54,250 bases of DNA from Pseudomonadota bacterium. Its GTDB lineage: Bacteria > Pseudomonadota > Gammaproteobacteria > Burkholderiales > Thiobacillaceae. The notes under the pieces were generated by a model that was not told where the DNA came from, ran no database searches, and saw only the letters and a program-made list of their open reading frames with translations. Within the stretch, counting starts at the first letter, position 1. Each line of letters opens with the position of its first letter. Of this stretch, positions 1 to 7,373 are shown piece by piece. The stretch is from NCBI GenBank assembly GCA_030691265.1, contig JAUYET010000056.1, forward strand, positions 1 to 54,250, given 5' to 3'. The position numbers were made by a program, and so were the translations under genes.

Positions 1-97
1 GATCAAGGAGCTGGCCGCTTCAAATGGCGCCAAAGTGGTGCTGCTGCCAGCCGATATAATGAAATCGGTGGAAGGGTTACTGGGCGGGCGCAAGTAG
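1..97 (+). CDS. C-terminal end of a probable SPFH/band-7 family membrane protein (partial)
   Basis: The window opens inside a gene. The frame starting at base 2 reads 31 residues, including NGAKVVLLPADIMKSVEG, and stops at TAG 95-97. A tail of the form 'VVLLPAD..KSVEGL' is reminiscent of the end of stomatin/prohibitin-like (SPFH) proteins, where a short hydrophobic strand precedes the C-terminus. That assignment rests on resemblance of a very short piece, so the family is tentative. The gene starts upstream of the window. It is followed by a palindromic repeat region rather than by a co-directional gene. Confidence 0.4.
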   Translation, partial: IKELAASNGAKVVLLPADIMKSVEGLLGGRK

Positions 98-111
98 TTC
101 GGGATGTACAC

Positions 112-289
112 TGCTTATCCGGTTGTTACACCCGCCCACTAGTTGTTGGGGCTCGTTTTTTCGTGGCATGGCGCCGTTGGTTGGGAAAAGCGAAGCGTGC
201 CCAACATCGCACCGGTTCGTTGGGCACGCTTCGCTTTGCCCAACCTACGTCACTACCGGTAGTGGGTGGTTGTGTTAACCGGATAAGCA
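112..289. repeat. Nested inverted repeats; REP/REPIN-like element inside an outer imperfect inverted repeat
   Basis: The outer arms at about 112-141 and 260-289 are imperfect reverse complements, both carrying TGCTTATCCGGTT at the outer end. Inside them, about 181-204 and 219-243 form a second inverted repeat built on GCGAAGCGTGCCCAAC and its complement. The palindrome ACTACCGGTAGT lies at about 251-262. Read on the minus strand, the inner unit begins GTAGGTTGGGC. It matches a second copy near 25830-25924 in the opposite orientation. No reading frame is supported here. The structure suits a mobile REP-type palindrome and could also act as a transcription barrier between the upstream gene and hicBA. 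Confidence 0.75.
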
Positions 290-312
290 CGCGTTAGTCG
301 TTCAAATTGGGC

Positions 313-525
313 CTACAAGTTACTGGGCTTCAGTCCGGTATGTTTTGAAATTCTGGCAAGCATGCGAGGTCCGATTTCTTCACCGTCGTGGAACGCAAAT
401 ACGAAATCAGGCCAGCCAGCGCGAGATAACGTGCGGTGGGAGCCCGATTGCCGCTTGCTTTCCCAGCCAATACCAAAGAGAGCGGCAAGAACGCGCTTGG
501 CCTTTACCGAAGGCCACTGGCTCAT
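313..525 (-). CDS. hicA: HicA-family toxin (mRNA interferase)
   Basis: This 70-residue protein has the HicA/YcfA layout: a basic N-terminal helix (KAKRVLAALFGIGW), a central strand pair holding the catalytic histidine in SGSHRTL, and an amphipathic end (ARISKHTGLKP). Family knowledge: HicA is a small ribosome-independent RNase with a double-stranded-RNA-binding-like fold, silenced by HicB. Its ATG (523-525) overlaps the TGA of the upstream hicB gene by four bases (ATGA), so translation is probably coupled. The antitoxin gene comes first, the reverse of the classical hicAB order but common for this subtype. Length is normal for the family and the histidine is present, so the gene looks intact. 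Confidence 0.85.
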   Translation of the reverse strand: MSQWPSVKAKRVLAALFGIGWESKRQSGSHRTLSRAGWPDFVFAFHDGEEIGPRMLARISKHTGLKPSNL

Positions 526-728
526 GCAGCAACGAGTTCGATGCTGATTGGCATAGGGCGGTTTTCGCCGGTTTCGATGCGTTCGGCAAGTGCGCGAAGC
601 GCCAGCGTTTCAGCTTTAGCCATCGCCTCATCGGCGGTGGCGCCGTAAGTAAGTACACCAGGAATTTCAGGCACTTCCGCCAGCCAACGGCCATCGGCTT
701 CGCGTTCACACTCAAGGTGAAAATTCAT
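522..728 (-). CDS. hicB: HicB-family antitoxin
   Basis: The 68-residue product carries the typical HicB partial RNase H-like fold: MNFHLECEREADGRWLAEVP, then EIPGVLTYGATADEAMAKAE and a C-terminal helix. The 'GRW.AEVPE.PGV..YG.T.DEA..KAE' pattern is diagnostic for the HicB/UPF0150 family. It should bind and block HicA and may repress its own promoter. However, this short form has no obvious extra helix-turn-helix or ribbon-helix-helix domain, so autoregulation is uncertain. A Shine-Dalgarno-like GGAG lies just upstream of the ATG. The gene is the first of the two-gene unit, and about 77 bases separate it from trpS. Confidence 0.85.
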   Translation of the reverse strand: MNFHLECEREADGRWLAEVPEIPGVLTYGATADEAMAKAETLALRALAERIETGENRPMPISIELVAA

Positions 729-805
729 GACGTCTCCAGTGAATGGGAATTGCCGTTGACTTTACGCCCGCGAGCCCAGGATGCCTATCTGCTACATAGC
801 CGCGC

Positions 806-2008
806 TCAGCCGTAATTCAACCCCATCGCCTCGCGCACGTCGCGCATGGTCTCGCGGGCCAGATCGCGGGCTTTTTCGCAGCCGTCGTCGATGATGTTTT
901 TCACGGTATCCGGCTCTTCGGTGTAAGCGCGGGCGCGTTCCTGGATCGGCGCCAGTTCCTTCAACACGGCATCGATCACCGGCTGTTTGCACTCGATGCA
1001 GCCGATGCCGGCGCTGGTGCAACCTTGTACGACCCAGTTCTTCACGTCGTCGCCGCTGTAGACCTGATGCAGTTGCCAGACCGGGCATTTCTCCGGCGAG
1101 CCCGCGTCGGTGCGGCGCCCGCGGGCGGGGTCGGTGGGCATGGTGCGAATCTTCTTCGTTACCGCATCCGGTTCTTCGCGCAATGAAATGGTGTTGTTGT
1201 AGGACTTGGACATTTTTTGTCCGTCCAGACCCGGCATTTTTGAGGCTGCGGTCAGCAAGGCTTGCGGTTCGGTCAGGATCATCTTGCCGCCGCCTTCCAG
1301 GTAGCCGTAGAGACGTTCCTTGTCGCCCAGCGACAGGTTCTGGGTTTCGCCCAGCATCGCGCGGGCGGATTCCAGCGCTTCGTCTTCGCCGGCCTGCTGG
1401 TAACGCGTGCGCAGCTCCTGGTACAGCTTGGCTTTCTTGCCGCCCAGCTTTTTCACCGCCGCTTCGGCCTTCTCTTCGTAGCCCAGTTCCTTGCCGTAGA
1501 GATGGTTGAAACGGCGCGCGATCTCACGCGAAAACTCGATATGCGGCACCTGGTCTTCGCCCACCGGCACCTGGTTGGCGCGGTAAATCAGGATGTCGGC
1601 GCTTTGCAGCAGCGGGTAGCCGAGGAAACCGTAAGTCGAGAGGTCTTTCTCGCTGAGTTTTTCCTGCTGGTCTTTGTAAGTCGGCATGCGTTCCAGCCAG
1701 CCCAGCGGCGTCATCATCGAAAGCAGCAAATGCAGTTCGGCATGTTCGATGACCTGCGACTGGATGAACAAGGTCGCCTTGGAAGGATCGACGCCGGCAG
1801 CCAGCCAGTCGATCACCATCTGCCAGGTCGCTTGTTCGATGCCCATGGGGTCGTCGTAATGCGTGGTCAGCGCATGCCAGTCGGCGACGAAGAACAGGCA
1901 TTCGTACTCGTGTTGCAGCTTGATCCAGTTTTTCAGGACGCCATGGTAGTGGCCGAGATGCAGGCTGCCGGTGGGGCGCATGCCGGAGAGAACGCGATCT
2001 GCGTACAT
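806..2008 (-). CDS. trpS: Tryptophan-tRNA ligase
   Basis: The enzyme charges tRNA-Trp with tryptophan in the cytoplasm. The 400-residue protein shows the class I signatures: PTGSLHLGHYHG near residues 12-23 (HIGH motif) and GQKMSKSYNN near 263-272 (KMSKS loop). It is longer than the roughly 330-residue E. coli form because of an insertion between about 170 and 245. Near the C-terminus cysteines 308, 330, 337 and 340 are spaced C-x21-C-x6-C-x2-C. This is very close to the [4Fe-4S] site described in Thermotoga TrpRS. I chose ATG 2006-2008, which has AGGA upstream; a longer frame would run into the preceding M50 protease gene. It is last in an rnm-yciO-M50-trpS run. Confidence 0.95.
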   Translation of the reverse strand: MYADRVLSGMRPTGSLHLGHYHGVLKNWIKLQHEYECLFFVADWHALTTHYDDPMGIEQATWQMVIDWLAAGVDPSKATLFIQSQVIEHAELHLLLSMMTPLGWLERMPTYKDQQEKLSEKDLSTYGFLGYPLLQSADILIYRANQVPVGEDQVPHIEFSREIARRFNHLYGKELGYEEKAEAAVKKLGGKKAKLYQELRTRYQQAGEDEALESARAMLGETQNLSLGDKERLYGYLEGGGKMILTEPQALLTAASKMPGLDGQKMSKSYNNTISLREEPDAVTKKIRTMPTDPARGRRTDAGSPEKCPVWQLHQVYSGDDVKNWVVQGCTSAGIGCIECKQPVIDAVLKELAPIQERARAYTEEPDTVKNIIDDGCEKARDLARETMRDVREAMGLNYG

Positions 2009-2019
2009 GGTGAATCCTG

Positions 2020-2724
2020 TTAGTTCAAAACGATTTGGATGAGGGCCAGCAATTCGACCGGATTGATGCCAAAGATGAATGCGGCGAGTTGAATCAAGGC
2101 TTGAATCAGCGGCCACATGAAGAAACCCAGCAGGCCCATGTACATCAGGCCGAGCAGGATGAAAATGCCATAGGGTTCGATCCTGGCCAGCTGATAAGCC
2201 ATGCGCGCGGGCAACAGGCTGACCGCGATGCGACCACCATCGAGCGGCGGCAGCGGAATCAAATTGAGCGCCATCAGCACGGCATTGATGAAGATGCCGG
2301 CAGCGCCCATCAGCGCCAGGGGCATGGCGAAGGCGCTACCCGGCATGCTCAACGCCAGTTTGATCAGGCCGGCCCAGATCAGCGCCATCAGCAAATTGGC
2401 GCCGGGGCCGGCGGCTGCGACCCAGAGCATGTCCTGCTTGGGATGGCGCAAATTGCCGAAGTTGACCGGCACCGGCTTGGCCCAGCCGAACAGGATGCCG
2501 GCGCCGCCAGTGAGTTTGGAGATCACCAGTATGGCCAGAGGCACGATGAGCGTGCCCATCAGATCGAAATGGCGGATCGGATTCAGGCTGATGCGGCCTT
2601 GCGATTCGGCCGTGCGATCGCCGAAGCGCAAGGCGGTGTAACCGTGCGCGGCTTCGTGCAGGGTGATGGCGAAAATCACCGGTATGGCGAACACCGATAC
2701 CTTTTGTATTAGATTAAGTTCCAA
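2020..2724 (-). CDS. Site-2 protease family (M50) integral-membrane metallopeptidase
   Basis: This 234-residue membrane protein belongs to the short, PDZ-less M50 family. The zinc motif HEAAH is at residues 23-27 in the first membrane segment. The third-ligand motif PPLDGGRI lies in a late segment near residue 160. Several hydrophobic helices fill the rest of the protein. Relatives cleave substrates within the membrane, but the substrate of this group is not established. It sits 11 bases upstream of trpS, an arrangement I have the impression is frequent in betaproteobacteria. It is distinct from rseP further along the window, which is twice as long and has PDZ domains. Confidence 0.88.
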   Translation of the reverse strand: MELNLIQKVSVFAIPVIFAITLHEAAHGYTALRFGDRTAESQGRISLNPIRHFDLMGTLIVPLAILVISKLTGGAGILFGWAKPVPVNFGNLRHPKQDMLWVAAAGPGANLLMALIWAGLIKLALSMPGSAFAMPLALMGAAGIFINAVLMALNLIPLPPLDGGRIAVSLLPARMAYQLARIEPYGIFILLGLMYMGLLGFFMWPLIQALIQLAAFIFGINPVELLALIQIVLN

Positions 2725-2752
2725 TTTTTACTCATTGTTTGTTAACGAGTTA

Positions 2753-3379
2753 TTAGTCGAACCCTAATTGGCGTACGTCGCCCGTTCCGCGACGAATCAA
2801 TTCCGGTGCAGCACCGGTCAGGTCAACCACCGTGGTCGGCTCAATGCCGCAGAAGCCGTTATCAAGCACTACATCGATGCGGTTACCGATGCGATCAAGA
2901 ATGTCTTCCGGGTCGTTGAGCGGATATTCGTCGCCAGGCAGTTGCAGTGTCATCGACAAGATGGGCTCATCCAGTTCGGCCAGCAGCGAGGCCACCACGG
3001 CATGTTCCGGCACGCGCAGACCGATGGTGCTGCGCTTCGGGTGCTGCAAGCGGCGCGGCACTTCCTTGGTCGCTTCGAGAATGAAGGTGTAACCGCCCGG
3101 CGTAGCGGCCTTGAGCATGCGGTACTGCTTGTTGTCGACAATGGCGAAACGCGCGATCTCGGACAAATCCCGACAGATCAAGGTGAACATGTGCTTATCG
3201 TCGACGCCACGCAGCGCGCGAATGCGCTCCATGCCTTCCTTGTTGCCGATCATGCAGCCGAGGGCATAGCAGGAATCGGTCGGGTAAACCATGACGCCGC
3301 CCGATCTGAGCAGCTTCACCGCCTCTCGGATCAGACGCGGCTGCGGGTTATCCGGATGCAAATGGAAGTGTTGGCTCAT
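2753..3379 (-). CDS. yciO: YciO/Sua5/YrdC-family threonylcarbamoyl-AMP synthase-like protein
   Basis: The 208-residue product has the YrdC nucleotide-binding fold: GGVMVYPTDSCYALGC near residues 28-43, then MERIRALRGVDDKHMFTLIC, and RSTIGLRVP in the middle. Family members make threonylcarbamoyl-AMP for the t6A modification of tRNA. The YciO branch has much weaker activity than TsaC/Sua5, and this sequence resembles YciO most. The start is ATG 3377-3379. A longer frame exists upstream but would overlap most of a third of rnm. The rnm-yciO pairing also occurs in E. coli (yciV-yciO), which supports the identity. It is probably co-transcribed with rnm and the M50 gene. Confidence 0.85.
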   Translation of the reverse strand: MSQHFHLHPDNPQPRLIREAVKLLRSGGVMVYPTDSCYALGCMIGNKEGMERIRALRGVDDKHMFTLICRDLSEIARFAIVDNKQYRMLKAATPGGYTFILEATKEVPRRLQHPKRSTIGLRVPEHAVVASLLAELDEPILSMTLQLPGDEYPLNDPEDILDRIGNRIDVVLDNGFCGIEPTTVVDLTGAAPELIRRGTGDVRQLGFD

Positions 3380-3387
3380 GTCAGGGC

Positions 3388-4221
3388 TCAGTTCCAGGCT
3401 TGCCAGATCGGCCGGCAACGCTCGGGCAAGGCGGTCAAACGCCCCAGTTCGCGGCCGCCTTCGCCAGGCGCGTGAAAGTCCGATCCGATAGACGCCATCA
3501 GATCGAATTCGACCGCCAGATCGGCATACAACGGCACCTGGTCCTGCGTATGGCTGCCGGTCACCACTTCGATGCCGGCGCCGCCCAGGTGCTTGAATTC
3601 GCTCAGCAGCAGACGCATTTTTTCGCGCCCGATCTGATAGCGCCCCGGATGCGCCAGTACGGCGACGCCACCGGCCGCGTGGATCCAGGTCAAGGCGTCG
3701 TTCAGGCTGGCCCATTCATGCGTGACATAGCCGGGCTTGCCCTTGACCAGATATTTTTTGAATACGCTTTTCATGTTTTTGGCGATGCCGCGTTCGATCA
3801 GAAAGCGGGCGAAATGCGTGCGGCTGATGAGTTCCTTGTTTTCCGCCAACGCGCTGGCGCCCTCGAATGCACCGGCGATGCCCAGCCGCGCCAGATCCTC
3901 GCCGATGCGCCGTGCGCGCTCGCTGCGGCCGCCTCGGTTGCGCGCAAGTCCATTCAATAGCACTGGATCCTGCGGATCGACATTCAGGCCGACGACATGC
4001 AGCGTCACATTGCCCCAGGTCACCGAAATTTCCACCCCGTGAATCAGGCGCAGCCCTGCTTCCTGCGCCACCGTGGCGGCCTCGGCCTGGCCGCTCAACT
4101 CATCGTGATCGGTCAATGCCAGCACATGCACGCCCTTTTCATTGGCGCGATGCACCAACTCGCGCGGGGAAAGCACGCCATCGGAAGCGGTTGAGTGGCA
4201 ATGGAGGTCGTAAATGGTCAT
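3388..4221 (-). CDS. rnm: PHP-domain 5'-3' exoribonuclease RNase AM (TrpH/YciV family)
   Basis: The 277-residue protein opens with the PHP signature MTIYDLHCHSTASDG (metal ligands H7 and H9). It continues with LALTDHDELSG, VEISVTW, LAHPGRY near the middle and GSDFHAPGE near the end. These are the metal-binding motifs of polymerase-histidinol-phosphatase domains. In E. coli the family member degrades short RNA 5' ends and matures the 5' end of 5S and 23S rRNA; older annotation calls it TrpH. The gene heads a minus-strand run with yciO eight bases downstream. It diverges from yciB, leaving about 125 bases for two promoters. Confidence 0.88.
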   Translation of the reverse strand: MTIYDLHCHSTASDGVLSPRELVHRANEKGVHVLALTDHDELSGQAEAATVAQEAGLRLIHGVEISVTWGNVTLHVVGLNVDPQDPVLLNGLARNRGGRSERARRIGEDLARLGIAGAFEGASALAENKELISRTHFARFLIERGIAKNMKSVFKKYLVKGKPGYVTHEWASLNDALTWIHAAGGVAVLAHPGRYQIGREKMRLLLSEFKHLGGAGIEVVTGSHTQDQVPLYADLAVEFDLMASIGSDFHAPGEGGRELGRLTALPERCRPIWQAWN

Positions 4222-4346
4222 GGAGTGAGTTAACCCGGGAGATCGTTACGTGAATTTATTAGGCGTCCAGGTTGAGCCCAGGCCGGGAATCATAGCAAAA
4301 TGCCCGCCGCCGTTCCCATCAGGAGGCCGTCCACGACGGCGCCGCA

Positions 4347-4952
4347 GTGAAAATCCTTTTCGACCTTTTCCCCATCATCCTGTTTTTTGGCGCCTATCAG
4401 TATGGTGCGTCGCATCCGGAGAACGCCACGGCGTGGCTGGCTGCGCTCGGAATCGTTCTCGACAGCGGCGCCAAACCCGGCGTATTTCTTGGCACCGTCG
4501 TCGCCATTGCGGCGACCTTCATGCAGATCGCCTGGGTCTGGCTCAAGCACCGCAAGGTGGACACCATGCTCTGGGTTTCTCTCGCGCTGATCGTGGTATT
4601 CGGCGGCGCAACCCTGTTGCTGCACGACGAGACCTTCATCAAGTGGAAACCGACCGTGCTTTATTGGCTGTTCGCGTTATCGCTCGGACTGGCGCCGATG
4701 CTGTTCGAGCGCAACCTGATCCGCCTGATGATGGAGAAGAATGTCGCGCTGCCGGATGCGATCTGGACCCGTTTGAACCTGGCCTGGGCGGCTTTCTTCA
4801 CGCTCATGGGGATCATCAATCTGTGGGTGGCGATGAATTACTCCACCGATGACTGGGTGAATTTCAAGATGTTCGGCTCGATCGGCTTGATGCTGTTGTT
4901 CATCATCGGCCAGACCGTCTATCTGTCGCGCCATATCAAGGAAGAGCCGTGA
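4347..4952 (+). CDS. yciB: Inner-membrane-spanning protein YciB (septation protein A family)
   Basis: The 201-residue protein is almost entirely hydrophobic, with about five transmembrane helices. It starts [20 protein letters not shown], characteristic of YciB/IspZ. Conserved stretches further on include [16 protein letters not shown] and [13 protein letters not shown]. The family is linked to cell-envelope synthesis and septation but has no defined reaction. The apparent start is GTG 4347-4349. An AGGAGG sits at 4321-4326, unusually far (about 20 bases) from it, so translation may begin differently or inefficiently. The TGA stop overlaps the GTG start of yciI, and the set yciB-yciI-bolA-PPIase is a common betaproteobacterial operon. 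Confidence 0.9.
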   Translation: MKILFDLFPIILFFGAYQYGASHPENATAWLAALGIVLDSGAKPGVFLGTVVAIAATFMQIAWVWLKHRKVDTMLWVSLALIVVFGGATLLLHDETFIKWKPTVLYWLFALSLGLAPMLFERNLIRLMMEKNVALPDAIWTRLNLAWAAFFTLMGIINLWVAMNYSTDDWVNFKMFGSIGLMLLFIIGQTVYLSRHIKEEP

Positions 4953-5254
4953 ATCTGTTCTACGCCATCGTCGGCGAGGATGTGCCGGATAGCCTGGAAA
5001 AACGGCTGTCGGCGCGTCCCGCCCATCTGGCGCGCTTGCATCAGTTGAAAGACGCAGGCCGTCTGTTGCTGGCCGGCCCCTGCCCCGCCATCGATAGCCC
5101 GGACCCCGGTCCGGCCGGGTTCAGCGGCAGCCTGATCGTCGCCGCCTTCGATAGCCTGGCAGCGGCGCAAGCCTGGGCCGATGCGGACCCCTACGTCGCC
5201 GCCGGGGTTTACGCCCGCGTCGGCGTCAAACCTTTCAAGAAGGTACTGCCATGA
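4949..5254 (+). CDS. yciI: YciI family protein
   Basis: The product is a 101-residue ferredoxin-like alpha/beta protein of the YciI family. Recognisable pieces are [35 protein letters not shown] and [19 protein letters not shown], which fit the dimeric YciI fold with its conserved His and Asp. No reaction is firmly assigned to the family; some relatives act as chlorinated-aromatic hydrolases or dehydrochlorinases. The GTG start (4949) lies inside the end of yciB, and its own TGA overlaps the ATG of bolA (ATGA). The three genes are therefore translationally coupled. Confidence 0.88.
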   Translation: MNLFYAIVGEDVPDSLEKRLSARPAHLARLHQLKDAGRLLLAGPCPAIDSPDPGPAGFSGSLIVAAFDSLAAAQAWADADPYVAAGVYARVGVKPFKKVLP

Positions 5255-5517
5255 ATGAGACCATCGCCGAAATCAAAACACGTCTGGCTGTATTGACGCC
5301 GCAGCACGTTGAAATCATCGACGAATCCGCGCTGCACGCCGGCCATGCCGGCGCCAGATCCGGCGGCGGCCACTACCAGCTCACCATCATCTCGCCTGCC
5401 TTCAGCGGCCAGAACACCGTCGCCCGCCACCGCGCCATCTACCAGGCCTTGGGCGATTTGATGAGCACGCGCGTCCATGCGCTGTCGATTACCGCTTATT
5501 CTCCGGAAGAACTTTGA
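5251..5517 (+). CDS. bolA: BolA family protein
   Basis: The 88-residue protein carries the BolA/IbaG fold. A first helix ([15 protein letters not shown]) leads into [15 protein letters not shown], then [14 protein letters not shown] and the helix [13 protein letters not shown], ending [12 protein letters not shown]. The invariant C-terminal histidine of the family is seen in VHALSI. BolA proteins pair with monothiol glutaredoxins in iron-sulfur trafficking and in some bacteria affect morphology and biofilm switching. It overlaps yciI by four bases. After its stop a small hairpin (TTCCCG-ACCA-CGGGAA, 5519-5534) separates it from the PPIase gene. It lacks a T-run, so it is not a clear terminator. 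Confidence 0.92.
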   Translation: MNETIAEIKTRLAVLTPQHVEIIDESALHAGHAGARSGGGHYQLTIISPAFSGQNTVARHRAIYQALGDLMSTRVHALSITAYSPEEL

Positions 5518-5587
5518 TTTCCCGACCACGGGAACTCGACGTCGACCCACTTGCCTGATTCGTCCCTGCCACCTACCTGGAATCGCA

Positions 5588-6418
5588 ATGAAACTGAAGC
5601 TCCTGATCGCAGCCCTCTCCGCCAGCCTGATTCTGCCCGTCCAAACCACCGCCGCCGCTGACCTTGCCACTGCGCCCGAAGCCAAAACCGCGGAATCCAG
5701 CAAGCCATTGGCCACGGTCAACGGCGTCGCCCTGCCGCAGGTTTTCGCCAATCTTGTGCGCCAGGCCCGCGCCGGCCGGGGTGGCACGCCAGAATCGCTG
5801 AGCGATGAAATCATTCGGGATGCGGTCGTCACCGCCGAACTTCTCGCCCAGGAAGCCACGCGCAAAGGACTGGATAAAGGCCCGACGCTGATTGCCGCAC
5901 TGGAGTTTCAAAAGAAGGAAATATTGAGTCAGGCCTTGATCGAGGATTTCGTGCGCAGCCACCCGATCAGCGAAGAAGTCCTTAAAGCCGAATACGACAA
6001 TGCCCATACCAAAGCCGGCGATACCGAATATCGCCCCCGCCACATTCTGGTGAATAGCGAAAAAGAGGCGAAAGAGCTTATCGCCAAGCTCACCGCCGGC
6101 AAGAAAGCCAAGTTCGAGGATCTGGCCAGGAAAGAATCGAAAGACCCCTCCGCCGGCAATGGCGGTGATCTGGGCTGGCTCCCCCCAGTCAACCTGGTGC
6201 CCGAATTCGCCAGCGCCATGGTCAAGCTGAAAAAAGGCGAAGTCAGCAAGGAACCCGTACAGACCAAGTTCGGCTGGCATGTCATTCGCCTGGAAGAAAC
6301 CCGCAAACTCGATTTCCCCGCCTACGACAAGCTGAAAAGCCGCATCGCCAACCAGTTGCAGCAGCAACAATTGCGCAAATATGTAATGGAACTGCGCGCC
6401 GGCGCCAAGATCGAGTAA
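5588..6418 (+). CDS. Periplasmic parvulin-type peptidyl-prolyl cis-trans isomerase
   Basis: The 276-residue protein begins with a signal peptide (MKLKLLIAALSASLILPVQ to TAAA). A SurA/PpiC-like N-terminal helical segment follows with VNGVALPQVFANLVRQARAG. The parvulin domain spans about residues 140-240 (YRPRHILVNSEKEAKELIAK, DPSAGNGGDLGWLPP, TKFGWHVIRLEE). It should assist folding of outer-membrane or periplasmic proteins by proline isomerisation. The start at ATG 5588 is preferred because it begins the signal peptide; an upstream in-frame start would lie inside bolA. It is the last gene of the yciB operon and faces the 97-residue minus-strand gene. Confidence 0.9.
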   Translation: MKLKLLIAALSASLILPVQTTAAADLATAPEAKTAESSKPLATVNGVALPQVFANLVRQARAGRGGTPESLSDEIIRDAVVTAELLAQEATRKGLDKGPTLIAALEFQKKEILSQALIEDFVRSHPISEEVLKAEYDNAHTKAGDTEYRPRHILVNSEKEAKELIAKLTAGKKAKFEDLARKESKDPSAGNGGDLGWLPPVNLVPEFASAMVKLKKGEVSKEPVQTKFGWHVIRLEETRKLDFPAYDKLKSRIANQLQQQQLRKYVMELRAGAKIE

Positions 6419-6439
6419 ATCCGGTCAGATCAGCCGGGT

Positions 6440-6733
6440 TCAGGCGTATTCATCGATCGAACCCGGCGGTTTGTCTTCCTCGCTTCCCGCCGGCTTTGCC
6501 GGCGTTTCTTTTTCTCGCGCTGGCCGATGCTGTTCTTGCTGACGTTTGCGTTTGAGATGCTCGCGCCAATAGCTCAAGGGCACATCGGTATGCTCATCCT
6601 TGGCAGGCAGAATACGTTCGCCATCGTGAACACCACCAATCTGGTCGCCCGGTGCGAAACCCCAGGGCTGGATCAACCCGCGTGACGACTCGGTGTAGTC
6701 AGTCTCAGGGTAGCCAGGCTCGCTGCCAGACAT
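6440..6733 (-). CDS. Conserved-looking hypothetical protein, hydrophilic, 97 residues
   Basis: I do not recognise this protein. It is hydrophilic, with no membrane segment. It has an aromatic/glycine N-terminal part (SSRGLIQPWGFAPGD, then GVHDGERILPAKDEH) and a charged Lys/Arg/Gln tail (WREHLKRKRQQEQHRPAREK) that may be disordered. The ATG at 6731-6733 lies inside a 29-bp stretch repeated at the 3' end of the large glycosyltransferase gene. In the glycosyltransferase frame that stretch encodes LDVWQRAWLP followed by a stop. The ORF may therefore once have overlapped the end of the glycosyltransferase gene as the last gene of that operon, before a cassette separated them. Its status as a real gene is likely but unproven. 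Confidence 0.55.
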   Translation of the reverse strand: MSGSEPGYPETDYTESSRGLIQPWGFAPGDQIGGVHDGERILPAKDEHTDVPLSYWREHLKRKRQQEQHRPAREKETPAKPAGSEEDKPPGSIDEYA

Positions 6734-6737
6734 CGAG
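6709..6737. repeat. 29-bp direct repeat, copy 1
   Basis: This stretch matches 7529-7557 at 28 of 29 positions in the same orientation. It contains the start codon of the 97-residue hypothetical gene. In another frame it also encodes the last ten residues of the large glycosyltransferase followed by TGA. The two copies bracket the VapBC-like remnant and two REP-type elements. Confidence 0.85.
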
Positions 6738-6777
6738 ACTTCAGATCGGGCGGCGAACCCACGCCGCGAGAAGGGTT

Positions 6778-6843
6778 GTCGGCAAAGGATTGCCGACCTA
6801 CGGATAAAGTTGCATCGCTGTAGGGCGGCAATCCCTTGCCGCC
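6778..6843. repeat. Pair of REP-type hairpins in inverted orientation (REPIN-like)
   Basis: Two near-perfect hairpins are seen: GTCGGCAA-AGGA-TTGCCGAC (6778-6797) and GGCGGCAA-TCCC-TTGCCGCC (6824-6843). Read on opposite strands, each begins GTAGG followed by its palindrome, so the pair forms the inverted REP doublet called a REPIN. The right-hand hairpin supplies the last codons of the truncated vapC frame. Confidence 0.75.
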
Positions 6844-7031
6844 TCCACACTCAAACTGCCTTTTCGGCTGGCGGCCCTTAACTGAGGCAGCTTACTAACC
6901 ACATAGGCGATTTCATGGCTTGCGCTGCGTTCTGAACTGCCAAACAACGCAGCAATCTCGCTGCTGCCTGTTTCGAAAACGTAAAGTTTGACCAGTGCAG
7001 AGGTGTCGAAATAGCAGATCGGCGCGGACAT
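6798..7031 (-). pseudogene. Truncated VapC-like PIN-domain toxin
   Basis: The frame starts MSAPICYFDTSALVKLYVFE, the N-terminal PIN strand with its first acidic residue. It continues to a helix resembling normal VapC (HEIAYV, then SRKGSLSVEAA). After about 65 residues it enters a REP hairpin and ends in RPTAMQLYP. A functional VapC needs about 130 residues and three further acidic residues that coordinate the metal in the active site; these are missing. I therefore call it a broken toxin gene. The antitoxin gene lies 11 bases upstream and looks intact. The truncation point coincides with the repeat, so insertion of the repeat, or deletion up to it, probably caused the loss. Confidence 0.75.
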
Positions 7032-7042
7032 TCGCTGATTCC

Positions 7043-7312
7043 TTAGCGACGGTTGGCGATCACCCAATCTGCCAACGTTTCACCGGTGATGACCGGACAT
7101 TCCTCGACCGGTCTGCTCACCCGTGGGGGAGATGTTGACCAGACTACCCCGGGTATTTCGGGCAGCCCTTCCGGGCTCATCTGAACGGCAAGCAGACGGG
7201 CAACCGGGCGGTTGCGCGAAGTAATCAGCAGCGACTCACCCGCTGCGACCGCATGAAGGCAATCGGATAGCCGGCTTCTCAGTTCGCGCACGGAAACGTG
7301 ATGAGTTGACAT
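7043..7312 (-). CDS. Phd/YefM-type antitoxin (VapB-like)
   Basis: The 89-residue protein has the Phd/YefM pattern: VSVRELRSRLSDCLHAVAAG, then ESLLITSRNRPVARLLAV. This is a DNA-binding N-terminal domain followed by a short toxin-binding tail (ETLADWVIANRR). Such antitoxins repress their own promoter and neutralise a PIN-type (or other) toxin encoded next door. Here the neighbouring vapC is truncated, so this is an orphan antitoxin, perhaps kept as protection against a related toxin elsewhere, or simply decaying. The whole small unit sits between 29-bp direct repeats. Confidence 0.75.
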   Translation of the reverse strand: MSTHHVSVRELRSRLSDCLHAVAAGESLLITSRNRPVARLLAVQMSPEGLPEIPGVVWSTSPPRVSRPVEECPVITGETLADWVIANRR

Positions 7313-7373
7313 GATCCTGAAAACCTCAGTTGACGGATAAATTTATTACGATTCAATGTGTTGCGAGATATCT

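Noticed and set aside
1262-2023. Plus-strand open frame opposite trpS
   Set aside because: Antisense shadow of a gene with complete HIGH and KMSKS motifs.
5519-5534. Hairpin after bolA as a terminator
   Set aside because: The stem is only six pairs and no T-run follows. The PPIase gene is probably still co-transcribed.
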